DNA of 52,672 nucleotides from positions 1 to 52,672 of the forward strand of contig NZ_JEOE01000021.1 of assembly GCF_000708885.1 (NCBI RefSeq), given 5' to 3'. The position numbers and the translations under genes were made by a program. The notes under the pieces were generated by a model. The model was not told where the DNA came from, did no database searches, and saw nothing but the letters and a program-made list of their open reading frames with translations. Positions 1 through 8,302 of this stretch are shown in pieces. Each line of letters opens with the position of its first letter. The stretch's first letter is position 1. The stretch is from Cellulomonas sp. HZM. Its GTDB lineage: Bacteria > Actinomycetota > Actinomycetes > Actinomycetales > Cellulomonadaceae.

Positions 1-1409
1 TGCCACCGGTGCAGACCCGCAGGACGATCCTGGAGTACGCGGCTGTCTTCGACCCGGGCCGGGTGCAGGACGAGCACGACCAGGCCCGGCGGGACCGGTA
101 CTTCAACCTGTCCGGTCACGGCACGGGGGTCAAGGTCACCGGGTTCCTGGACGCCACCACCGGGCACGCGCTACGCCTCGCCCTGGAGGCGGCCTCACCG
201 CGGGTCGAGGGGGACGAACGCACCGGGCAGCAACGCCGCGCCGACGCGTTGGGCACCATCGCAGCCCACGCACTCGGATGCGGCAGCGACGGGGCCGGGA
301 CGGGCTCGCTGGCGGGCGGTGCGCATGGGGTAGCCGCCGGAGGTGTCGCGGGTCCGGGCGAGACTCCAGGTGCGGTCGGTGGCGCGGCGAGGAACGGCGC
401 CACGGGCGCGGGGAGCGGGTCGCGCGGTCGGTCGGGCGGGTTGTCCGGGGTGCGTAACCGCCCGCATATCTCGTTGATCGTGCCGGCCGAAACGATGGTC
501 GAGTTGCACCGTGCGGGCCTGGCCGGAGAGGCCGGTCGCATCCACCACGCCCGCCGCAGCGAGAACGTCGACAGCGGTAGCCGCGATGGGGCCAGCGACA
601 CCGACACGCTGTTGTCCGACCTGCCCGGTCCGCGCACCGCCGACGGTGAGCTCATCACCACCCGCTCGGCTGCGGGGCACCTGGCTGCCGGGCTCGCGGG
701 GGTGCCCGCACCGACCCTGGAGGACGGGACACCGGTGGCGCTCTCGGAACTGGCGCGGGCGTTGTGCGACTGCGACATCACAAGGATCGCCATCACCGCC
801 GACAACGTGCCCGTCGACCTCGGCAGGACCGCGAGGGTCTACACCGGTGCACACCGGCGGGCCGTGACCGTGCGGGACCAAGGATGCGCCTGGAACGGGT
901 GCGAAACACCCGCCCGGTTCACCGAGATCCACCACATCCGCTGGTGGGACCGCGACAACGGCGAAACCTCCCTCGAGAACGCCGTGATGCTCTGCGACTA
1001 CCACCACCACCGCGTCCACGAACACAACCTCACCATCGAACGCCACCAACCACCCCCCAAACCAGCACCCGGCAGGCGACGGCCACGCATCGAGAACGGC
1101 GACACACCCGACGAGTCGGTCGGCAACCCCGGCGCGCCCCGCCCTGGACCCGGTGGGCAGCCCGACACGCCCCGCCCTGGACCCGGTGGGCCGCCCGAGG
1201 GACCCGGAGCCGAGCACGGTGGACAGGTCGGCTCACCCGGTACCGCGCAGGGAGGAACCATCGACGAGCGTGGGGCAGCGCAGGACAGCAGGCAGCGTCC
1301 CACCGAGGACCTCCCGCCGCTCGCCCGACCACGAGCGACCTACACGTTCCGACGCACCAGCGACGGCACCGTCGTCAACGAACCACGACGACCAGGCGCC
1401 GCGGCGTGA
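1..1409 (+). CDS. DUF222/HNH endonuclease domain protein, 5' end cut by window
   Basis: The frame is open from the left edge, so the true start lies outside the window; about 468 codons are visible. The N-terminal half resembles the DUF222 (13E12 repeat) family of actinobacteria. An HNH nuclease domain follows at roughly residues 285-337 counted from the GTG at 9. It shows C-x4-C near CAWNGC, the paired histidines of EIHHIRWW and a closing CDYHHHRVH. The last 120 residues are Pro/Gly-rich and include a duplicated RPGPGG segment encoded by a 33-bp repeat. In this family HNH domains are expected to cut or nick DNA, and copies are often numerous per genome; the biological role is unknown. It ends at TGA 1407-1409, just before a tandem repeat array. 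The domain call is firm; function is not. Confidence 0.85.
   Translation, partial: PPVQTRRTILEYAAVFDPGRVQDEHDQARRDRYFNLSGHGTGVKVTGFLDATTGHALRLALEAASPRVEGDERTGQQRRADALGTIAAHALGCGSDGAGTGSLAGGAHGVAAGGVAGPGETPGAVGGAARNGATGAGSGSRGRSGGLSGVRNRPHISLIVPAETMVELHRAGLAGEAGRIHHARRSENVDSGSRDGASDTDTLLSDLPGPRTADGELITTRSAAGHLAAGLAGVPAPTLEDGTPVALSELARALCDCDITRIAITADNVPVDLGRTARVYTGAHRRAVTVRDQGCAWNGCETPARFTEIHHIRWWDRDNGETSLENAVMLCDYHHHRVHEHNLTIERHQPPPKPAPGRRRPRIENGDTPDESVGNPGAPRPGPGGQPDTPRPGPGGPPEGPGAEHGGQVGSPGTAQGGTIDERGAAQDSRQRPTEDLPPLARPRATYTFRRTSDGTVVNEPRRPGAAA
1135..1200 (+). repeat. 33-bp tandem direct repeat inside the HNH gene
   Basis: A 24-nt block starting with CGCCCCGCCCTGGACC recurs at 1135 and 1168, a period of 33 bp. 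It encodes the repeated RPGPGG motif in the proline-rich tail of the HNH protein. The period keeps the reading frame, so unit number can change without a frameshift. Confidence 0.8.
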
Positions 1410-1486
1410 CGGGAGCGGGCCGTCGTTCGGAGCGGCGGCAGAGGGGACGACGACCAGGGACCATCGGCCGCCCGTGGCGAGCTGCC

Positions 1487-1566
1487 GGGCGGCTCACACT
1501 AGAACGGCCGGGCGGCTCACAGTCGAGCTGCCGGGCGGCTCACACTAGAACGGTCGGGCGGCTCAC
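1487..1566. repeat. 23-bp-period tandem repeat overlapping the tsaD stop codon
   Basis: The 11-mer GGGCGGCTCAC occurs exactly every 23 bp, at 1487, 1510, 1533 and 1556. The intervening 12 nt are mostly ACTAGAACGG(C/T)C, with one variant AGTCGAGCTGCC. The fourth unit contains the reverse complement of the tsaD stop codon (1563-1565). Read on the minus strand, the third unit repeats the terminal codons ACC GTT CTA GTG TGA. The array therefore looks like an expansion of the 3' end of tsaD, or an insertion that replaced it. Confidence 0.85.
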
Positions 1567-2615
1567 ACGAGAACGGTCGTGAGCGGCATCGACGAGTCGA
1601 CGCCGATGTCCAGCGACGACGGCGGCAGGCCGCGGCGGATGACCGCCGAGCCGAGCGCGGCGATCATCGCACCGTTGTCGGTGCAGTACCGGATCGGCGG
1701 GATCCGCAGGTCGATGCCTGCCTCGGCGCACCGCTTCGCGGCCATGTCGCGCAGCTGCGAGTTGGCGGAGAACCCTCCCCCCACCACGAGCGTGCCTACC
1801 CCGTGAGCCTGGCAGGCGGCTATCGTCTTCGCCGTGAGCACGTCGGCCACCGCCGCCGCGAACGAGGCGGCGACGTCCGGAAGCGGGATCTCGAGGCCGG
1901 CGTCCTGCCGACCCTCGACCCACCGTGCCACCGCGGTCTTGAGCCCCGAGAACGAGAAGTCGGTCGCGTGCTTCGCCTGGTCCTTCGCGGCGGTGAGCCC
2001 GCGCGGGAAGCGGATCGCCTCGGGGTCGCCCTCGCGTGCGAGCCGGTCGATGTGCGGCCCACCCGGGTACGGCAGCCCGAGGAGCCGGCCGACCTTGTCG
2101 AACGCCTCCCCCGCCGCGTCGTCGAGCGTCGAACCGAGCTCGGTCACGTCGACGGTGTCGTCGATCATCAGCAGCGACGAGTGCCCACCGGAGACCACGA
2201 GCGCCATGACCCGCTCGGGGAACGGACCGTCGACGAGCTCGTCGACCACCGCGTGCCCGATGACGTGGTTCACGCCGTAGAGCGGCTTGCCGAGCGCGAG
2301 CGCGAGCGACTTCGCCGCCGACGCACCGACGGTCAGCGGCCCCACGAGCCCGGGACCCGCGGTCACGGCGATCGCGTCGACGTCCCCCAGCGACACGTCG
2401 GCCGTGGCGAGCGCCCGCTCGATCGTCGGGACCATCGCCTCGAGATGGGCACGCGACGCGATCTCGGGGATGATCCCGCCGAACCGCGCGTGCTCGTCGA
2501 CGGACGAGGCCACCGCGTCGACGAGCAGGTCGTACCCGCGCACGAGCGCGACGCCCGTCTCGTCGCACGAGGTCTCGATCCCCAGGACCAAGGGCTCGGT
2601 GGAGGTCGCAGGCAT
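1563..2615 (-). CDS. tsaD: tRNA N6-adenosine threonylcarbamoyltransferase TsaD
   Basis: The 350-residue protein transfers the threonylcarbamoyl group to A37 of ANN-decoding tRNAs, working in the cytoplasm with TsaB and TsaE (t6A pathway). The Kae1/Qri7 signatures are visible: [14 protein letters not shown] at the N-terminus, [14 protein letters not shown], the nucleotide-binding [12 protein letters not shown], and [16 protein letters not shown]. The start is ATG at 2615, preceded after 6 nt by TATGGT, so a leaderless mRNA is likely. The in-frame extension upstream is compositionally random and was dropped. The final residues TTVLV and the stop lie in a 23-bp repeat array. It is separated from rimI/tsaB/tsaE by a rhodanese gene and a convergent reductase gene. 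Confidence 0.97.
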   Translation of the reverse strand: MPATSTEPLVLGIETSCDETGVALVRGYDLLVDAVASSVDEHARFGGIIPEIASRAHLEAMVPTIERALATADVSLGDVDAIAVTAGPGLVGPLTVGASAAKSLALALGKPLYGVNHVIGHAVVDELVDGPFPERVMALVVSGGHSSLLMIDDTVDVTELGSTLDDAAGEAFDKVGRLLGLPYPGGPHIDRLAREGDPEAIRFPRGLTAAKDQAKHATDFSFSGLKTAVARWVEGRQDAGLEIPLPDVAASFAAAVADVLTAKTIAACQAHGVGTLVVGGGFSANSQLRDMAAKRCAEAGIDLRIPPIRYCTDNGAMIAALGSAVIRRGLPPSSLDIGVDSSMPLTTVLV

Positions 2616-2621
2616 GCGCCC

Positions 2622-2627
2622 ACCATA
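2622..2627 (-). promoter_or_regulatory. -10 hexamer for leaderless tsaD
   Basis: TATGGT on the minus strand lies 6 nt before the tsaD ATG. The spacing puts the transcript start at or next to the start codon. No Shine-Dalgarno sequence is visible. Confidence 0.55.
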
Positions 2628-2664
2628 GTTGCGTGAGGCCGCGAGCACGGGCCACGTCCCGGCA

Positions 2665-2730
2665 GCAGGCACGACGACAAGCTGCCGCGCTCGCACGGCA
2701 GGCACGACGGTGGGCTGCCGCGCTCGCACG
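2665..2730. repeat. 33-bp tandem repeat, two units
   Basis: Two adjacent 33-bp units start at 2665 and 2698 with GCAGGCACGACG and end with GCTGCCGCGCTCGCACG. They differ only in about four central bases. They sit in the divergent intergenic region between tsaD and the reductase gene. No coding or promoter role is evident. Confidence 0.8.
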
Positions 2731-2803
2731 CGTGCGACCGCCTCGGCTCGCCGCCACCGATGCGTGTGAGCAGGCTCACCGAGCGGTCGGGAAGCATCTC
2801 GAT

Positions 2804-2825
2804 TAGTTGATGATTCAATGACTAC
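2804..2825 (+). promoter_or_regulatory. AT-rich dyad at the start of the reductase gene
   Basis: TTGA-TGAT-TCAA (2807-2818) forms a perfect 4-bp dyad, with outer TAGT (2804-2807) and ACTA (2821-2824) also symmetric but not equidistant. It is an AT-rich island in a very GC-rich region and ends at the ATG (2826). TTCAAT at 2814-2819 could be a -10 element 6 nt before the ATG. MarR-like regulators use sites of this general look; no such gene is nearby. Confidence 0.4.
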
Positions 2826-3467
2826 ATGAGCACCGAGACGAACGTCCTCGAGGACCTGGACTTCCCCACCCCCGGCTACGCGATCGGCGACGACGTCGCC
2901 GACCTGCTCTTCCGTCAGGCACGGACCGTCGGTGCGTTCACCGACGAGCCCGTCACCGACGAGCAGCTCGCGGCCGTCTACGACCTCATCAAGTGGGGCC
3001 CCACCGCGATCAACACCGTCCCGCTGCGCCTGCTCGTCGTGCGCAGCGCGGAGGCGCGCGAGCGCCTCGCGAAGCACGTCAACGACGGCAACCGCGACCG
3101 CGTGCTGGCCGCCCCCGTGACGCTGATCGTCGCGTCCGACCCCGGCTTCCACCAGCACATCCCGACGCTCGCGCCGCACATGTCGGCGCTCGCCGACGCG
3201 CTCGAGGACCAGCTCGAGCAGCGCGAGCAGATGGCCCGCATGAACACCCTCATCCAGCTCGGCTACCTGATCGTCGGGCTGCGTGCCGCCGGGCTCGACG
3301 CGGGCCCGATGGCCGGCCTCGACACCGCCGGTGTCGACGCCGAGTTCTTCGCCGAGAACGGCTGGCGTTCGCAGCTCATCGTCAACGTGGGCCACCGCGA
3401 GGGCGAGGGCACGCGTCACCCCCGGGCCGCACGTCTGGGCTACGACCAGGTCTCCCTGACGGTCTGA
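2826..3467 (+). CDS. RutE/HadB-type nitroreductase family protein (malonic semialdehyde reductase-like)
   Basis: This 213-residue flavoprotein has the nitroreductase fold. The pattern is that of the malonic semialdehyde reductase RutE subgroup: [16 protein letters not shown] near residues 28-43, [15 protein letters not shown] near 57-71, and a late [22 protein letters not shown]. Members reduce malonic semialdehyde or similar small aldehydes or nitro compounds with NAD(P)H and FMN. The other rut pyrimidine-degradation genes are absent here, so the physiological substrate is open. ATG 2826 is preceded by an AT-rich dyad that may be an operator. It converges with the rhodanese gene, and a strong shared hairpin separates them. 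Confidence 0.8.
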   Translation: MSTETNVLEDLDFPTPGYAIGDDVADLLFRQARTVGAFTDEPVTDEQLAAVYDLIKWGPTAINTVPLRLLVVRSAEARERLAKHVNDGNRDRVLAAPVTLIVASDPGFHQHIPTLAPHMSALADALEDQLEQREQMARMNTLIQLGYLIVGLRAAGLDAGPMAGLDTAGVDAEFFAENGWRSQLIVNVGHREGEGTRHPRAARLGYDQVSLTV

Positions 3468-3480
3468 CACCGCCACTGCG

Positions 3481-3523
3481 ACGACGAGGCCCGGCCGACA
3501 CCATGTCGGCCGGGCCTCGTCGT
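3481..3523. terminator. Perfect 20-bp hairpin, bidirectional terminator
   Basis: The arms at 3481-3500 and 3504-3523 are exact reverse complements (ACGACGAGGCCCGGCCGACA in the first) around a 3-nt loop. There is no T-tract on either side, as is common in high-GC actinobacteria. It lies between convergent genes, 13 bp after one and 33 bp from the other, so it can serve both. Confidence 0.8.
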
Positions 3524-3556
3524 CCGCGCGCTGCGGCCCGTGGTGGGCGCGCGTCC

Positions 3557-4474
3557 TCACGCTCCCGTGGCGACGGGACGTCCCGGGTCGGACGACCACT
3601 GCGACCACGACCCGGGGTACAGCGCGGCGTCCACGCCGATCGTCGCGAGCGCGGCGACCTCGTGGGCCGCCGTGACGCCCGATCCGCAGTACACCGCGAC
3701 GGGTGCTCCCGCGGCAGCCCCGAGCGCGCGGAACCGCTCGCGCAGCTCGTCGCCCGGCAGGAACGTGCCGTCCTCGGCGAGGTTGCCGCCCGTCGGCGCC
3801 GACACCGCGCCCGGGATGTGCCCGGCACGCGGGTCGACGGGCTCGACCTCGCCGCGGAACCGCTCGCCCGCGCGCGCGTCGAGCAGCAGGCCGCCGAAGG
3901 AGGCGGCCGTGTCGGCGTCGATCGTCGCGAGCGCTCCGGGGCGGAGCACCACGTCACCCGGCTCGGGCTCGACGGCGCCGGCCTCGAGCGACCGCCCGGT
4001 ACGACCCCACGCGGCAAGGCCGCCGTCGAGCAACCGCACGTCGCGCACGCCGGCCCAACGCAGCAGCCACCACGCACGCGCGGCCGAGGTGCCGCCGACG
4101 GCGTCGTAGACGACGACCGCGGATCCCTCGCGCACGCCCCAGCCGCGAGCCGCCTGCTCGAGGGCCGTCACGTCCGGCAACGGGTGGCGGCCGTCGGAGG
4201 CCGAGGGGGACGACGCCAGCTCGTGCTCGAGGTCGACGAAGGCGGCGCCCGGCAGGTGCCCCGCCAGGTACTGCTCGCGGCCGTCGGTCACGCCCAGCGC
4301 CCATCGGACGTCGAGCAGCGTCGGCGGATCGTCGCTCTCGAGCAGGGTCGCGAGCGTCGCGACGTCGACGAGCACGCGCCCGCGTGCGTCGGGGGCGTCG
4401 CCGCGCGGGTCCGCACCGCTGCCGAGCGGGTCCCCGGGGTCCGTCCGGCCACCCAGGTCGTCGTGGTGCGTCAT
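3557..4474 (-). CDS. Thiosulfate/3-mercaptopyruvate sulfurtransferase (tandem rhodanese)
   Basis: The 305-residue protein has two rhodanese domains. The first contains LLDVRWALG and [14 protein letters not shown]. The second carries the catalytic loop CGSGVTA with Cys263, and a conserved C-terminal YPGSWSQW. It transfers sulfur from thiosulfate or 3-mercaptopyruvate to cyanide or thiol acceptors; the CGSG(V/T)TA loop is typical of the mercaptopyruvate-type and SseA-like group. About 35 hydrophilic residues precede the first domain. The ATG at 4474 overlaps the rimI stop (ATGA), so it is the last gene of the alr-tsaE-tsaB-rimI transcript. A 20-bp hairpin follows. Confidence 0.92.
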   Translation of the reverse strand: MTHHDDLGGRTDPGDPLGSGADPRGDAPDARGRVLVDVATLATLLESDDPPTLLDVRWALGVTDGREQYLAGHLPGAAFVDLEHELASSPSASDGRHPLPDVTALEQAARGWGVREGSAVVVYDAVGGTSAARAWWLLRWAGVRDVRLLDGGLAAWGRTGRSLEAGAVEPEPGDVVLRPGALATIDADTAASFGGLLLDARAGERFRGEVEPVDPRAGHIPGAVSAPTGGNLAEDGTFLPGDELRERFRALGAAAGAPVAVYCGSGVTAAHEVAALATIGVDAALYPGSWSQWSSDPGRPVATGA

Positions 4475-4959
4475 GCGTCTCTCCCGTCCGCTCGTCCGCC
4501 CGTCGTCACGCCGGCGAGCGCCAGGCGCATGGTCCACGCGTCCTTGTTCTCGGGCTGGTAGTACCCGCGTCGCAGCCCCATGCGCTCGAAGCCGGCGCGC
4601 TCGTACAGCCGCAGCGCGGGCTCGTTGTCGACCCGCACCTCGAGCAGCACCGCATCTGCACCGAGGTCGCGCGCACGCTGCACGAGGGCGCCGAGCATGA
4701 GCCGGCCCACGCCCCCGCCCTGCCGGTGGGTCGTCGTGCCGATCGTCATCACCTGCGCGTCGATGCCGTCGAACCACAGCCCGGCATACCCCACGAGGAC
4801 GTCGCCCTCGACCGCGCCGACGTACCAGCGGCCCGGTCCGTCGAGCTCCTCGGCGAGCATCGCGCGCGACCACGCGCCCGCTCCGAACAGCTCGCGCTCC
4901 ATGCGCTCGAGCACGGGGAGGTCCGTGCCCACGAGCGGCCGCAGCGTCGCCACGATCAC
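4471..4959 (-). CDS. rimI: Ribosomal protein S18-alanine N-acetyltransferase RimI
   Basis: This 162-residue GNAT acetyltransferase acetylates the N-terminal Ala of S18 in the model family. The acetyl-CoA loop RQGGGVG lies at residues 79-85. It is followed by LLEVRVDNEPALRLYERAGF, the usual C-terminal GNAT signature, which ends in the RimI-type motif with a tyrosine (GYYQPENKDA). About 15 residues ([11 protein letters not shown] end) extend past the normal domain. The ATG overlaps the tsaB stop and its own stop overlaps the rhodanese start, both as 4-nt ATGA junctions. The tsaB-rimI neighbourhood is the standard one. Confidence 0.93.
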   Translation of the reverse strand: MIVATLRPLVGTDLPVLERMERELFGAGAWSRAMLAEELDGPGRWYVGAVEGDVLVGYAGLWFDGIDAQVMTIGTTTHRQGGGVGRLMLGALVQRARDLGADAVLLEVRVDNEPALRLYERAGFERMGLRRGYYQPENKDAWTMRLALAGVTTGGRADGRDA

Positions 4960-5633
4960 CCCAGGACGCGCTTGGCGCCCGCGGACGGCACCGCGTCGGG
5001 CCGGCGCAGGTACAGCGGCTCGGGCGCCTGCTCGGCACCCGCGGAGCGACGCGTGATCGCAAGGCGCGCGAGATCCGCCGGGTCGGGGTCGAGCAGGTCG
5101 TCCGTGACCCGCGGGTCGCCCAGGTCGTGCGCGTACAGCCGCGCGCCGCGGCCGACGACGAGCGTGCCGGGAGCCGGCTCCAGCAGCGCCGCGGCCCCGA
5201 CCTGCGGCTCGTCCACGACCGTCACCTCGCCGGGCGCGTCGACCCGGTACGTCGAGGAGTAGACCTCGCGTCGACGTGCGTCGGTCGCGACGAGGACGAG
5301 GGTGCCGACCGCGGCGTGACGCGCCGCGGCGACCGCGATCGCGTCGAGCGACGGGACGCCGAGCACGGGCACGCCGAGCGCAAGCCCCAGCGTGCGCGCG
5401 GTGACGAGACCCACGCGCAGCCCCGTGAACGGAGCCGGGCCGGTGCCGACGACGACCGCGGTGAGGTCCGACGGCGCGACGCCCGCCTCGGCGAGGACGG
5501 CGTCGACCATGGGCGCGAGGAGCTCGGCGTGGTGCCGCTGCTGGTCGTCGGAGCGGCGAGCGAGCAGCTCGCCCGAGTCGTCGACCAGTGCGACCGCGAC
5601 CGCGCCGGAGGTGTCGAGGCTGAGGACGGGCAC
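4956..5633 (-). CDS. tsaB: tRNA threonylcarbamoyladenosine biosynthesis protein TsaB
   Basis: The 225-residue protein is an ASKHA-fold, catalytically inactive paralogue of TsaD that dimerises with TsaD in the t6A complex. It starts VPVLSLDTSG and contains the family segment GTGPAPFTGLRVGLVTARTL near residues 66-85. The GTG at 5633 was chosen because it directly follows the tsaE stop (TGA, then four C bases) and begins the conserved strand. Upstream in-frame sequence belongs to tsaE in another frame. The C-terminal LYLRRPDA is also typical. Confidence 0.94.
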   Translation of the reverse strand: MPVLSLDTSGAVAVALVDDSGELLARRSDDQQRHHAELLAPMVDAVLAEAGVAPSDLTAVVVGTGPAPFTGLRVGLVTARTLGLALGVPVLGVPSLDAIAVAAARHAAVGTLVLVATDARRREVYSSTYRVDAPGEVTVVDEPQVGAAALLEPAPGTLVVGRGARLYAHDLGDPRVTDDLLDPDPADLARLAITRRSAGAEQAPEPLYLRRPDAVPSAGAKRVLG

Positions 5634-5637
5634 GGGG

Positions 5638-6249
5638 TCAGCCTGCCACGGTCGTCGTGCCGCCGGAGCGTCGGTGCACGTCGTCGGGGTCGTCGGCCGG
5701 ATCCGCCTCGTCGACCGGGGCGTGCGGCACGACGACGCCGTCCCACCGCGGCCCGACCGCGCGCACGGACACGACGCGCTCACCCGCGCCGCCGTCGTCG
5801 TCGAGGTCGTCCGCGTGCTGCGACCCGTCGGTCGACGCACCCCGCGAGCGCTGCACCGAGACCTCGAGCCGGTCCGCGGCGAGCCCCTCGACCCATCCCT
5901 CACCCCACTCGACGACCGTCACCGACTCGTCCAGGCTCGCGTCCAGGTCGAGCGCGTCGACCTCGTCGAGCGAGCCGAGCCGGTACGCGTCGACGTGCAC
6001 CAACGACGGGCCGAGCGAGCCGTCCTCGTGCGGCAGCGGCGGGTGCACGCGCGCGATGATGAACGTCGGCGAGGCCACCTGCCCCCGCACGTGCAGCCCG
6101 GCGCCGACACCCTGCGTGAGCGTCGTCTTGCCCGCTCCGAGGTCGCCGGTGAGCACCACCAGGTCTCCTGCACGCAGCACCGTCGCGAGCGCACGGCCGT
6201 AGCCGCGCGTCGCCGCCGCGTCGGGCAGCCGGACGACGGTCTCGTTCAT
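5638..6249 (-). CDS. tsaE: tRNA threonylcarbamoyladenosine biosynthesis ATPase TsaE
   Basis: The 203-residue P-loop ATPase powers the TsaB-TsaD cycle. Walker A is GDLGAGKTT at residues 35-43, followed by VASPTFIIARVH and the family HVDAYRLGSLDEVDALDLD segment with its acidic ending VVEWGEG. The last ~70 residues form an Asp/Gly/Thr-rich tail (QHADDLDDDGGAGE region) beyond the usual ~150-residue length. That tail looks disordered. The ATG overlaps the alr stop by ATGA. Confidence 0.95.
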   Translation of the reverse strand: MNETVVRLPDAAATRGYGRALATVLRAGDLVVLTGDLGAGKTTLTQGVGAGLHVRGQVASPTFIIARVHPPLPHEDGSLGPSLVHVDAYRLGSLDEVDALDLDASLDESVTVVEWGEGWVEGLAADRLEVSVQRSRGASTDGSQHADDLDDDGGAGERVVSVRAVGPRWDGVVVPHAPVDEADPADDPDDVHRRSGGTTTVAG

Positions 6250-7475
6250 GCGCCGACCTCCTGGGTCCCCGCCGGGGCGGGCTCGTGGGTGCCGAGGGCC
6301 TCGTGGCCGCCGGGTGCGGTGCCGTCGACCGTGCCGACGTAGGCACGCGGCACGCGCGCGCCGACGCGGGTGACGATCTCGTACGAGATCGTCCCGGCCG
6401 CGGCAGCCCAGTCCTGCGCGGTGGGGCCGCCACCGGCCCCGGTGCCGAACAGCTCGACGCGGTCACCGGCACGGTCGCGCGCGCCCGGTCCGAGGTCGAC
6501 GACGACCTGGTCCATGCACACGCGCCCGGCGACGCCCAGCACACGGCCGCCGACGAGCACGGGCCCGCCCGGCCGGTCCTGCGTGCCCGACGCGTGCCGC
6601 GGCACGCCGTCCGCGTACCCGATCGGCACGACGCCGAGCACGGTGTCCCGGGGGGTGACGTACTGGTGCGCGTACGAGACGCCGCCGCCCGCCGGCCAGT
6701 CCTTGACGGTCGCGAGCTCGGACTCGAGCGTCATCGCAGGCACGAGCCCGTAGTCGCCCGGACCGCCGAGCTGCGGCACGGGCGAGAGGCCGTAGACGGC
6801 GATTCCCGGCCGCACGAGATCGAGATGCGCACCGGGGTTGGTCAGCGTCGCGGCGGAGTTCGCCAGGTGGCGCACCTCGAGGCGTGCGCCGGCACGCTCG
6901 ACCTGTGCGACCGCCTCGCGGAACGCCTCCTCCTGCGCACGCACGGTGGGGTGGTCCGGCTCGTCCGCGAACGCGAGGTGGGACATCACGCCGACGAGCT
7001 CGACGACGCCCTCCGCCTGGGCGCGCAGCGCCGCGTCCAGCACGTCGGCGAGCGCGTCCCGGGTGAGGCCGTTGCGGCCGAGACCCGTGTCGACCTTGAG
7101 GTGCACGCGCGCGGTGCGGCTGACAGACCGTGCCGCCGCCACCAGCTCGTCGAGCGCCCAGGGCGCGGCGACCGCGATGTCGACGTCCGCGACGACGGCC
7201 TCCGCGAGCGGCGCACCCGGCGCGTAGAGCCACGTCAGGATGCGTGCACCTACACCCGCGCGGCGCAGCTCGAGCGCCTCGGAGACCTGCGCGGCGCCCA
7301 GCCAGGCCGCACCGCCCTCCACGGCCGCCTGCGCGCACGGCACCAGGCCGTGGCCGTACGCGTCGGCCTTGACGACCGCCATGACCTGCGCGGTCGGTGC
7401 GTGCGCGGCGAGGCTGCGGACGTTGCTGCGGATCGCCGCCAGGTCGACGACGGCGCGGGCGGGGTACGAGCTCAC
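6246..7475 (-). CDS. alr: Alanine racemase
   Basis: The 409-residue PLP enzyme interconverts L- and D-alanine for peptidoglycan. The PLP lysine is Lys36 in AVVKADAYGHG. HLKVDTGLGRNG, HLANSAAT, VRPGIAVYG and the C-terminal-domain SYAHQYVTPRDTVLGVVPIGYADG with its catalytic Tyr are all present. GRVCMDQ is also seen. The start was set at GTG 7475 (VSSYPARAVV). A further 53 in-frame codons upstream fall in degenerate GGCCCGTGCC repeats and are unlikely to be translated. It leads the alr-tsaE-tsaB-rimI-rhodanese run of overlapping genes. Confidence 0.96.
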   Translation of the reverse strand: MSSYPARAVVDLAAIRSNVRSLAAHAPTAQVMAVVKADAYGHGLVPCAQAAVEGGAAWLGAAQVSEALELRRAGVGARILTWLYAPGAPLAEAVVADVDIAVAAPWALDELVAAARSVSRTARVHLKVDTGLGRNGLTRDALADVLDAALRAQAEGVVELVGVMSHLAFADEPDHPTVRAQEEAFREAVAQVERAGARLEVRHLANSAATLTNPGAHLDLVRPGIAVYGLSPVPQLGGPGDYGLVPAMTLESELATVKDWPAGGGVSYAHQYVTPRDTVLGVVPIGYADGVPRHASGTQDRPGGPVLVGGRVLGVAGRVCMDQVVVDLGPGARDRAGDRVELFGTGAGGGPTAQDWAAAAGTISYEIVTRVGARVPRAYVGTVDGTAPGGHEALGTHEPAPAGTQEVGA

Positions 7476-7559
7476 GGGTGCCAGTCTCGCACCCGGCGGA
7501 CGCTCGTCGGGCCGCGCGCCCGGGACCCGTCCGCGCTGGTCCGGTCCGGTCCAGGCCCG

Positions 7560-7628
7560 TCCGGGTCCCGCGCCGGGCCCGTCCGGGCCCGTGCCGGCCC
7601 GTGCCGGCCCGTGCCAGGCACGTGCCAG
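7560..7628. repeat. Degenerate 10-bp tandem repeats after the kinase stop
   Basis: Units of the form GCCCGTGCCG/GCCCGTCCGG/GGCACGTGCCA repeat about six to seven times between the kinase stop (7631) and the alr start (7475). The clearest are the consecutive GCCGGCCCGT copies around 7590-7615. They have strong self-pairing potential. No gene is visible here. Confidence 0.6.
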
Positions 7629-7630
7629 GC

Positions 7631-8302
7631 TCATCCGGGCCGGACGACGAGGTCCGCGCGCACCGCCGTCGCACGGACGAGCTCGGCGTTGCGCTCGTCG
7701 GGGCCGTGCGTCCAGTCGTGCGCAGCCGCGGGCGACTTCCCGGTCGCCACGTGCCGCGCTGCCAGCCGCTCGCGTCGTGCGGTGTCGTCAGGCGCGACGA
7801 ACCACGTCTCGTCCAGCAGAGCGCGCACCGGCGCGAAGCCGTGCTGGTCGAGCAGCAGGTAGTTGCCCTCGACGACCACGAGCGGGACGTCGCGCGGCAC
7901 CGCGATCGCGCCCGCGACGCCGTTGCGCAGGTCGCGCCGGTACTCGGGTGCGTAGACGACGTCGTCGGATCCTTCGCGCACGTCGCGCAGCCGTCGCAGC
8001 AGCACGACGAAGCCCGCGGCGTCGAACGTGTCCGGCGCGCCCTTGCGGTCCGCCCGCCCCAGCCGGTCGAGCTCGCTCTGCGCGAGGTGGAACCCGTCCA
8101 TCGGCACGACGACCGCGAGCGGTCCGAGCGCCGCGACGAGCTCCGCGGCGAGCGTCGACTTGCCCGCGCCCGGGGCACCCGCGACTCCGAGCAGACGCCG
8201 CGGCGCACGCGCGAGCGCCCGGGCACGCTCCTCGAGCGCGGGCGTGAGGACGAGCGGGGGCGGGGGCGTGTGCGTCGCCCGCGCCTCGTCGTGGCCGCTC
8301 AC
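7631..8302 (-). CDS. P-loop nucleoside/nucleotide kinase family protein
   Basis: This 223-residue kinase is of the uridine kinase/phosphoribulokinase/pantothenate-kinase-like group. Walker A is GAPGAGKS at residues 42-49. VVVPMDGFHL (Asp69) is the usual catalytic/Mg strand, and LVVVEGNYLLLDQ is the Walker B-like segment. The arginine-rich lid is seen around ARRERLAARHVATGKSP. The substrate cannot be read from sequence; a separate type I CoaA is present at 13657. The GTG at 8302 overlaps the nnr stop (GTGA), so the kinase is translationally coupled to the NAD(P)HX repair enzyme. That raises the possibility of a nucleoside or cofactor-precursor substrate. Confidence 0.82.
   Translation of the reverse strand: MSGHDEARATHTPPPPLVLTPALEERARALARAPRRLLGVAGAPGAGKSTLAAELVAALGPLAVVVPMDGFHLAQSELDRLGRADRKGAPDTFDAAGFVVLLRRLRDVREGSDDVVYAPEYRRDLRNGVAGAIAVPRDVPLVVVEGNYLLLDQHGFAPVRALLDETWFVAPDDTARRERLAARHVATGKSPAAAHDWTHGPDERNAELVRATAVRADLVVRPG

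Noticed and set aside
1487..1566. Regular 11-mer repeats at 23-bp spacing as a CRISPR array
   Set aside because: Spacers would be only 12 nt and similar to one another, and no cas gene is present. It is an ordinary tandem repeat.
2616..3608. A ~330-codon N-terminal extension of tsaD
   Set aside because: It runs antisense through the reductase gene and an AT-rich promoter region; TsaD family length is matched from ATG 2615.
7476..7634. A 53-codon N-terminal extension of alr
   Set aside because: It is encoded by degenerate GGCCCGTGCC repeats, adds nothing conserved, and GTG 7475 starts exactly where the racemase fold begins.
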